Shown: positions 6,767 to 12,422 of the stretch, piece by piece | How positions within the stretch are numbered: the first letter of the stretch is position 1 | Layout of the letters: every line of letters begins with the position of its first letter | NCBI GenBank assembly: GCA_014239505.1 | Contig: JAAZYT010000086.1 | Coordinates: 1-12,422, forward strand | Direction: 5' to 3' | Length of the DNA stretch: 12,422 nt | Source of the DNA: Fidelibacterota bacterium | GTDB lineage: Bacteria; Fidelibacterota; Marinisomatia; Marinisomatales; TCS55 | Program-made: the position numbers and the translations under genes | The notes under the pieces: generated by a model | The model's input: the letters and a program-made list of their open reading frames with translations, nothing else | Told to the model about the DNA's origin: nothing | Databases searched by the model: none

Positions 6767-7863
6767 TAATTTAATAATCTCATGGCTTGTTGAACTATAA
6801 TTGCCGTAGCATCAGGTTTACTTAATTTTTTACTAGAATTTGCCATACTCTTTAGTTTTACTTTGTTATCTAATAAATTTTGAATAATAGATGCTAATTC
6901 AGTAGGCATTGTTTTATTTTCATCAATTATTATTGAAGCTCCATTGTCCGCTAATGCTCTAGCATTTTTTTCTTGGTGGTTTCCTGCTGCAGCAGGGAAG
7001 GGGATTAAAATTGACGGTTTTCCACAAACTGTCAATTCTGAACAAGTAATTGCTCCTGCACGACTTATAACTAAATCAGAAGCAGCATAAGCATTTGCCA
7101 TATTGTTAATAAATGGTATAACTCGAACAGTTTTATTTTCATGGTGACTATAATTATTAAAAAAATTTTTTCCAGTTTGCCATATAATTTGAGTTGAAGA
7201 TATAGATAAATTAGTAACCATTTTATCCATCATTTGATTTAAAGCTAGAGAACCTTGACTTCCACCAAATAATAGAACAGTTTTTTTATTTTTATCAAAT
7301 CCATACTCTTTAAGTCCAAATTCTTGAATTCCAGTATTTATCTCACTTCTGATTGGATTACCTGTTATAATACATTGCTTTTTAATCATTGATTGAGCTT
7401 CTTCAAATGCAATACAAACTTTATTAACATTATTCGCAAACCATCTTGTTGTTATACCTGGAAAAGAATTTTGCTCTTGAATTAAAGTAGGGATTTTTCT
7501 ATTGATTCCTTCACGTAATGGCAATGCTGAAGCATAACCACCAGTTCCAATTACTAACCGAGGTTTAATTTCATTGAAAATTTGTTTAATTTTAGATAAT
7601 GATGAGATAATTCTACCAGGAAGAAGAATGTTTTTCCCCAAACTATTGAAGTCAAGACTTCTTTGCAATCCTCTTATGGGTAGTAGTGAATGTTGAACAT
7701 TTTTGATAGGTAAAACATCTTTCTCAATTCCAAATTTTGAACCAATATAATGAATCAATATATTAGGATTTTGACTTAGAAGTTCATCACCAATAGCTAG
7801 AGCAGGGAATAAATGTCCTCCAGTTCCCCCACCTGAAATAACTATATTCAGAGAGCTAGACAT
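6766..7863 (-). CDS. murG: Lipid II synthase MurG (undecaprenyl-PP-MurNAc-pentapeptide GlcNAc transferase)
   Basis: MurG is a peripheral GT-B glycosyltransferase on the cytoplasmic membrane face that moves GlcNAc from UDP-GlcNAc to lipid I, giving lipid II. The 365-residue product has the N-terminal loop SGGGTGGHLFPALAI (10-24) with the conserved histidine H17, the second glycine loop GTGGYASALPL (106-116), the linker GNPIRSEI (168-175), and the third glycine loop LLFGGSQGSLALN (197-209). The donor site is VISRAGAITCSELTVCGKPSILIP, split as RAGA (268-271), SEL (275-277) and IPFPAAAGNHQEKNA (287-301). The start ATG overlaps the ftsW stop by 8 bases. A GGAAG sequence about 10 bases upstream is a fair ribosome-binding site. 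Position between ftsW and murC matches the classical order. Confidence 0.98.
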   Translation of the reverse strand: MSSSLNIVISGGGTGGHLFPALAIGDELLSQNPNILIHYIGSKFGIEKDVLPIKNVQHSLLPIRGLQRSLDFNSLGKNILLPGRIISSLSKIKQIFNEIKPRLVIGTGGYASALPLREGINRKIPTLIQEQNSFPGITTRWFANNVNKVCIAFEEAQSMIKKQCIITGNPIRSEINTGIQEFGLKEYGFDKNKKTVLLFGGSQGSLALNQMMDKMVTNLSISSTQIIWQTGKNFFNNYSHHENKTVRVIPFINNMANAYAASDLVISRAGAITCSELTVCGKPSILIPFPAAAGNHQEKNARALADNGASIIIDENKTMPTELASIIQNLLDNKVKLKSMANSSKKLSKPDATAIIVQQAMRLLN

Positions 7864-9028
7864 TTAATTGTGGCTTCCAGCTAGTAGCATGACTAACACT
7901 TCGTTTTGCTTGACTAATATTGAGCAACATTCCCAAACAAGCTAGATTTATAATCAAACTACTTCCCCCATGGCTTACTAATGGCATTGGTAAGCCTGTA
8001 ACAGGAAAAATTCCAGTTACTACTGCTACATTTATAAATGAATAAATAATAATACTAAATGAAGTACCTACTGCTAGCATTACACCAAATGGATCGGTCG
8101 TTTCTTTTGCAATTTTTATTCCCCTTTGAAAAATAAAAAGAAAAAGAGATATCACAAAAATCGCACCTATAAAACCTAGCTCTTCTCCAATAATTGCAAA
8201 TATAAAATCAGTATGAGGAGTTGGAAGAAATAGGTTTTTCTCTAAACTATTACCAAGTCCTAGACCCCAGAAACCACCATTTCCTAAACTTATTAGTGAT
8301 TGCTGAGCTTGGTAACCAATAACTTCTTGTTCACTACCGCTATTAATTCCAAAAATAGAGCCTAGCCAATAGATAACTCTCTTCATTCTGTATGAACGCA
8401 TTAACATAACTGGGATCATAATTACAATTGATATAACTCCAGTTGTAATAATATGAGAAAGCTTTGCACCTCCAATGAATAGCATTGAAAAACCTATTAA
8501 TCCTATAACTGCTGCAGTACTAAAATCAGGCTGAATAACAATAGTAAATAAAATACCAGCCATTAATAAAACAGGTGGTAAAAAGCCATTGTAAAAATCT
8601 TTTAAAGATTCTCTTTTTTTATCAATATAGTAAGCAATGTATAATATTAATGAAAAACGAGCAATATCAGATGTTTGAACTGTAAATAGGCCTAGATCTA
8701 ACCATCGTGCAGGAAAATTAATTCCTTTAACTAAATACATAATTTTTGTAGCTAATAATAATATAATAGAAAAAATCATCAAATAAGGTGCTATTGACTT
8801 GAATTTTCGATAATCAATAATGATAAATAAAAACATTATTAGAATACCTAACAATAACCGTTTTAAGTGAGAGCGAATAAATAATGTATCAGTTAATCCA
8901 CCAGTTTCATTAAGTGATATTGATGAACTTGCACTATAAAGCATCACAGTTCCCATTGCACATAGTATTATAATTAGAATAAGTAATAATTGGTCATATT
9001 TTTTTGTAATAATATCAATATGTTTCAT
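7856..9028 (-). CDS. ftsW: SEDS-family septal peptidoglycan polymerase FtsW
   Basis: FtsW is a multi-pass inner-membrane glycosyltransferase that polymerises lipid II at the septum together with its class B PBP partner. The 390-residue product has about ten hydrophobic segments, beginning at 13-31 (LLLILIIILCAMGTVMLYSASS). Family motifs are RWLDLG (108-113), YQAQQSLISLGNGGFWGLGLGNS (239-261; core QxxxSLxxxGxGGxxGxGLGNS), LPTPHTDFIFAIIGEELG (268-285) with the presumed catalytic aspartate D274, and GLPMPLVSHGGSS (345-357). Location between murD and murG points to FtsW, not RodA. Two oddities: the usual QPSE(L/F)xK motif reads QTSDIAR (118-124), and the usual LPE before HTD reads LPT. The ATG overlaps the murD stop as ATGA, with only a weak purine-rich site upstream. 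Confidence 0.96.
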   Translation of the reverse strand: MKHIDIITKKYDQLLLILIIILCAMGTVMLYSASSSISLNETGGLTDTLFIRSHLKRLLLGILIMFLFIIIDYRKFKSIAPYLMIFSIILLLATKIMYLVKGINFPARWLDLGLFTVQTSDIARFSLILYIAYYIDKKRESLKDFYNGFLPPVLLMAGILFTIVIQPDFSTAAVIGLIGFSMLFIGGAKLSHIITTGVISIVIMIPVMLMRSYRMKRVIYWLGSIFGINSGSEQEVIGYQAQQSLISLGNGGFWGLGLGNSLEKNLFLPTPHTDFIFAIIGEELGFIGAIFVISLFLFIFQRGIKIAKETTDPFGVMLAVGTSFSIIIYSFINVAVVTGIFPVTGLPMPLVSHGGSSLIINLACLGMLLNISQAKRSVSHATSWKPQLNV

Positions 9029-10404
9029 GATTTTGCTATTTCTTTTACAATGGACTTAAAAACGTCTCCACGCTCTTCAAAATTATTAAACTGATCAAAG
9101 CTTGCACAGCCAGGAGATAATAATACTATATCTCCCGGCTTTGAACGAGTATGACAAGTTTTTACAGCATCCTTTAAACTGAATACTATTTTCAATTTAA
9201 CCGCATCCCCAAGTGCTGATTTGATGAGACTTGCCGCTTCTCCATAAACGATAATTTCTTTTACTTTATTTTTAAAATGTGGAAGGAGTGATGTAAACTT
9301 TCCTCCTTTATCTTTTCCACCAAGAATAAGATTAATAGGATTAACAAAGCTATCTAATGCAACTTGCACTGCTTCAACATTAGTAGCCTTTGAATCATTA
9401 TAATAAGTCACTCCATTAATATTTAACACTTTTTCTATTCTATGTTCAACCCCTGTAAAAGATGTTATAGTATCACTTATTTTTGAATTGGGTATACCTA
9501 AAATTTTTGCTGCAGTAGCAGCGGCTAATATATTTGATAAATTATGTTTTCCTGGTAGTCGAATATTTTTTAAATCTATAAGTTTGTTATAAGCTTCATC
9601 ATAAATTTTAGTAGAATCTGCTGAAAACATATTTTTTGGATTTTCAAATAGACTAAAGCCATGTTTTTTAGGAAGAGTATCGTTAAATTTTTTATTTAAT
9701 ATTTCATCATCAAGATTAAAAACAATATGATCATTTTTATCTTGATTTTGAATCATATTTAACTTTGCATTAATATAATCTTCCATACCTTTATATCTAT
9801 CAAGGTGGTCTTCAGTAATATTAAGAAAAATTGATATACGAGGTTTAAAATACTTAATCCGCTCCATTTGAAAACTAGATATCTCTAAAATATAGACTCG
9901 ATTTTCAGTATTATTTTGTAAATCGTCTAAGACAAGATCAGAAAAAGCTGTTCCAATATTTCCTCCAAGAATGGGAGCTAATTCTTTAACGTCGCACATT
10001 TTGAATAATAGATTTACTGTTGTTGTCTTCCCATTAGAACCAGTAATAGCAATAATCTGAGCATTTGCGTACCAACTTGCAAATTCAATTTCACTTATAA
10101 TTTCAATTTTCTTTTTATAAGCTGTTTTGACTATAGATATATTTTGTGGAACACCTGGAGATATTATCCATAAATCTGCATTGAAAATCTTTTCACTATG
10201 ACCACCTAATTCTGTTTTTATTCCAAAAGATTGCAATTTCTTACTTAATCTAATATTTTTTGAGCTTGATTTTTGTTCGCTAATCAATACGTTTGCACCT
10301 AAAAATTTTGCAAGCTTTCCTGCGCCTGCACCACTTCGACCAATTCCAATGATAACAATATTTTTGCCTTTGATATCAACATTTTTGTTGCTCTCTATTT
10401 TCAT
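9025..10404 (-). CDS. murD: UDP-N-acetylmuramoyl-L-alanine--D-glutamate ligase MurD
   Basis: MurD adds D-glutamate to UDP-MurNAc-L-Ala with ATP in the cytoplasm. The 459-residue product is complete. Its N-terminal nucleotide-sugar domain has KNIVIIGIGRSGAGAGKLAK (14-33) and ISPGVP (81-86). The ATPase domain has P-loop TGSNGKTTT (121-129), GGNIG (147-151), EISSFQME (174-181), NITEDHLDRY (195-204) and INAK with K214, the position of the carbamylated lysine. PGKHNLSNILAAATAAK follows near 284-300. The C-terminal domain has VEHRIE, NDSKATN, GGKDKG, and LLSPGCASFDQFNNFEERG near the end, the MurD-specific signature. Start ATG shares one base with the mraY stop (TGATG). No Shine-Dalgarno sequence is seen just upstream, so coupling to mraY is likely. 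Confidence 0.98.
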   Translation of the reverse strand: MKIESNKNVDIKGKNIVIIGIGRSGAGAGKLAKFLGANVLISEQKSSSKNIRLSKKLQSFGIKTELGGHSEKIFNADLWIISPGVPQNISIVKTAYKKKIEIISEIEFASWYANAQIIAITGSNGKTTTVNLLFKMCDVKELAPILGGNIGTAFSDLVLDDLQNNTENRVYILEISSFQMERIKYFKPRISIFLNITEDHLDRYKGMEDYINAKLNMIQNQDKNDHIVFNLDDEILNKKFNDTLPKKHGFSLFENPKNMFSADSTKIYDEAYNKLIDLKNIRLPGKHNLSNILAAATAAKILGIPNSKISDTITSFTGVEHRIEKVLNINGVTYYNDSKATNVEAVQVALDSFVNPINLILGGKDKGGKFTSLLPHFKNKVKEIIVYGEAASLIKSALGDAVKLKIVFSLKDAVKTCHTRSKPGDIVLLSPGCASFDQFNNFEERGDVFKSIVKEIAKS

Positions 10405-11507
10405 CAGCGAATTTTAAATGTTGCAATCGTAAGTAATGCAAGAAGAAGACCTATAATCCAAAATCGAATAACTACTTGAGATTCAGGCCATCCTTTTAGC
10501 TCAAAATGATGGTGAAAGGGCGCCATTAAAAATAGTTTTTTTGGCTCCCCATATTTTTTCTTTGTATAACGAAAATAACCAACTTGAAGAATGACAGATA
10601 TTGCTTCTGCAACAAAAACTCCACCAATTATTATTAGGAGAAACTCTTTTTTAAGTAGTATTGCTAAGGTGCCTAGAGCAGCACCAGTAGACAGTGAACC
10701 TATATCACCCATAAAAACCTCCGCAGGTGCAGCATTAAACCATAAATAACCTAAACAAGCGCCAACGCAAGCAGCAGAAAAAATTGTCAGTTCTCCAGCA
10801 CCTGGTAAATAAATAATATTTAAATAATCAGAAAAATCAACACGCCCACTAATATATGCAATAACAGCAAAAACAGAGAATGATATTGCTAATAACCCAG
10901 TTGCAAGACCATCAAGACCATCAGTTAGATTTACAGCATTTGATGTACCAGTGACAACAAGTAAAATCATCAAAGGATAAAACAAACCAAAATCAAAAAC
11001 GGTATCTTTTAAAAAGGGGATGGAAGTAACAGTTCTTATTTCATCCCAAGCTGGTGTATTATAAATCCAAAAAGTAATTATCATTCCTAGAAGAATTTGC
11101 CCACTGAGTTTATACCTAGCTATTAAGCCTTTTTTAATTTTTTTAACTGATTTTAGATAATCATCAATAAAACCTATTAAGCCCATCCATATTGTAGAAA
11201 TTAATAAAATTTCAATAAATGGGTTATTTAAGTCAGCTAAAAGGAAAGTAGGTAAGATTATTGCTGTAAGAATAATAAAGCCACCCATAGTAGGTGTGCC
11301 TTTTTTCTTTAAATGACTCTCTGGGCCAAAATCACGTATTTCTTCACCAATTTGAAGCTCTTTTAGTTTTCGAATAATTACTGGACCTAATAAAAAGCTA
11401 ATAAGGAGTGCCATTATTGCAGCTATTGAACTGCGAAAAGTGATATATTGAAAAATATTTAACGGAGAAAAAAAATCTTTTAGAGGATAAAGTAAATGAT
11501 ATAACAT
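10404..11507 (-). CDS. mraY: Phospho-N-acetylmuramoyl-pentapeptide transferase MraY
   Basis: MraY is a polytopic membrane enzyme that transfers phospho-MurNAc-pentapeptide from UDP to undecaprenyl phosphate, making lipid I. The 367-residue product has about ten hydrophobic segments and all diagnostic motifs: KKGTPTMGG (68-76), IGFIDDYLK (111-119) with catalytic-site aspartates D115 and D116, SNAVNLTDGLDGLATG (189-204), EVFMGDIGSLSTGAALG (263-279) with magnesium-binding D268, and MAPFHHHFELKGWPE (328-342) with the histidine triad at 332-334. The length is close to the family norm of about 360. The ATG lies 2 bases after the murF stop (TAATAATG). A GAAGGA sequence stands about 14 bases upstream, rather far for a strong site. 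Confidence 0.99.
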   Translation of the reverse strand: MLYHLLYPLKDFFSPLNIFQYITFRSSIAAIMALLISFLLGPVIIRKLKELQIGEEIRDFGPESHLKKKGTPTMGGFIILTAIILPTFLLADLNNPFIEILLISTIWMGLIGFIDDYLKSVKKIKKGLIARYKLSGQILLGMIITFWIYNTPAWDEIRTVTSIPFLKDTVFDFGLFYPLMILLVVTGTSNAVNLTDGLDGLATGLLAISFSVFAVIAYISGRVDFSDYLNIIYLPGAGELTIFSAACVGACLGYLWFNAAPAEVFMGDIGSLSTGAALGTLAILLKKEFLLIIIGGVFVAEAISVILQVGYFRYTKKKYGEPKKLFLMAPFHHHFELKGWPESQVVIRFWIIGLLLALLTIATFKIR

Positions 11508-11509
11508 TA

Positions 11510-12422
11510 TTAGATCAACATTCCTTCTACAATTGTTTCCATTCTCATTCCACGAGAACCTTTAACTAGAACCTTGTCTCCATCTTTAACAATTTCATTT
11601 AAAGATTTAAGTAAATCATCTTTTTTGTTAAAATGCCTGTGAAAGCCTATATCTAATAATGCTCCATCTGTAGCTATGGTTTCTGTACCAATTGTAAGGA
11701 CAGCATCTATTCTTGAATCATTACATTTTTCCCCAATAGCTTGATGTTGAGTTATAGATGATTCACCCAATTCAAGCATATCACCAAAAACAAAAATACG
11801 TTTTCCATCGCCACTAAAAGCTTTAAGATAATTGATTGCTGCTATGGTCGACTCAAGATTGGCATTGTAAGTGTCATCAATAATAATTAGTTCGCCATTA
11901 TTTTTAATTTCACATCTTCCTTTTGGTGAAATAAAAGTCTTAATTCGATCAATTATAGCATCCCACTCAAGTCCTAATTCTTGAGCTATAGCAGCACATG
12001 CAATAATATTTTTAGCAAAAGATAAATTTGTTGAATTAGTTGGTACTTCTTGTGCGTTAATCGTCAAAGTAATAGTACCGTCTTTTTCATGGTGAAGATC
12101 AGTTGGATAGTCGCAGTCAGGAGTTAGGCCAAATGTTACTTTATCGCCAAATATTTTAAGTTTTGCGACTTGATTATCTGCAACATTTACAAATGCAACT
12201 CCTTTTGATAAACTTTCAAATAAAGCACCCTTTGTCTTAGCAACGTTTTCAATAGTTTTAAAACCTTCAAGGTGCGCTGGAGAAATATTTGTAATTAATC
12301 CATGAGTTGGATTAGCAATTTTGCATAATTCTTTTATATCGCCAGGTTGGCTAGCACCCATTTCTAGAATGGAAGCACCATGAAACGAAGTCAGTTGCAA
12401 AAGAGTGAGAGGAAGGCTTATA
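11510..12422 (-). CDS. murF: UDP-N-acetylmuramoyl-tripeptide--D-alanyl-D-alanine ligase MurF, 5' end outside the window
   Basis: MurF joins D-Ala-D-Ala to UDP-MurNAc-tripeptide in the cytoplasm. The frame is open to the last base, so the N-terminal domain and the ATP P-loop (roughly the first 100-150 residues) are missing by truncation. The TTG at 12400 is an internal leucine codon: the preceding codons read ISLPLTLL, matching the family pattern GxPLTLL. Counting from that TTG, visible motifs are EMGASQPGDI (13-22), NISPAHLEGF (38-47), TKGALFE (56-62), SPKGRCEI (158-165) with the conserved arginine, DDTYNAN (175-181), VFGDMLELGE (204-213) and the C-terminal LVKGSRGMRME. The C-terminal signature KGSRxxxME is MurF-specific. 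An oddity is the stretch around 126-140 (LSFAKNIIACAAIAQ), where related ligases have (G)xHNxxN. The gene leads directly into mraY. Confidence 0.95.
   Translation of the reverse strand, partial: ISLPLTLLQLTSFHGASILEMGASQPGDIKELCKIANPTHGLITNISPAHLEGFKTIENVAKTKGALFESLSKGVAFVNVADNQVAKLKIFGDKVTFGLTPDCDYPTDLHHEKDGTITLTINAQEVPTNSTNLSFAKNIIACAAIAQELGLEWDAIIDRIKTFISPKGRCEIKNNGELIIIDDTYNANLESTIAAINYLKAFSGDGKRIFVFGDMLELGESSITQHQAIGEKCNDSRIDAVLTIGTETIATDGALLDIGFHRHFNKKDDLLKSLNEIVKDGDKVLVKGSRGMRMETIVEGMLI

Larger units (their letters stand above)
1197..12422 (-). other. dcw operon (distal half), translationally coupled
   Basis: Ten genes in one direction form murF-mraY-murD-ftsW-murG-murC-murB-ftsQ-ftsA-ftsZ, the order classic for the division and cell wall cluster. 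Junctions read, from murF on: TAATAATG (2-base gap), TGATG (1-base overlap), ATGA, an 8-base overlap at ftsW/murG, TAATG, TTGA, ATGA, ATGA, then a 50-base gap before ftsZ. No promoter or terminator is evident between the genes. The promoter and murE/ftsI-side genes would lie beyond 12422. That it is a single transcript is inferred from spacing and orientation. Confidence 0.85.

Noticed and set aside
12398..12400. TTG as the murF start
   Set aside because: The frame continues upstream to the window edge with codons matching the MurF pattern xPLTLL, so this is an internal leucine.

Overview
The window is the distal half of a dcw (division and cell wall) cluster on the minus strand, followed by a short plus-strand segment that converges on it. 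In transcription order the minus-strand genes are murF (5' end outside the window), mraY, murD, ftsW, murG, murC, murB, ftsQ, ftsA and ftsZ. On the plus strand are the 3' end of a large secreted-protein gene with a C-terminal type IX secretion (Por) sorting domain, then rpmB (ribosomal protein L28). Two tandem hairpin terminators separate rpmB from ftsZ.

Organism: the sorting domain (YPNPFNP motif, ending in a KKMVLLK-type tail) is typical of the Fibrobacteres-Chlorobi-Bacteroidetes superphylum and allied lineages such as Marinimicrobia (SAR406), Ignavibacteria and Caldithrix. The AT-rich coding sequence, complete peptidoglycan lipid-II gene set, canonical FtsZ tail and real Shine-Dalgarno sites before ftsA and ftsZ suggest an AT-rich, possibly marine, member outside the classical Bacteroidetes. 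Marinimicrobia is my best guess. It rests on motif recognition and was not tested by a tree.

How the genes work together: MurC, MurD and MurF (with MurE, not in the window) build UDP-MurNAc-pentapeptide, and MurB supplies the UDP-MurNAc for MurC. MraY loads the pentapeptide onto undecaprenyl phosphate (lipid I), and MurG adds GlcNAc (lipid II). FtsW polymerises lipid II at the septum. FtsQ, FtsA and FtsZ form divisome scaffold, membrane anchor and ring. Junctions from murF to ftsA are 2-base gaps or overlaps of 1 to 8 bases. Only ftsA to ftsZ has a real gap (50 bases). The set reads as one translationally coupled operon whose promoter lies beyond position 12422.

I see no undescribed system here. 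The points worth a second look are a MurF that lacks the usual Mur-ligase His-Asn...Asn motif, a divergent SEDS motif in FtsW, a dockerin-like stretch plus sorting domain in the partial secreted protein, the polarity of the tandem terminators, and the pattern of start signals along the operon. No RNA genes, CRISPR arrays or mobile elements were found.
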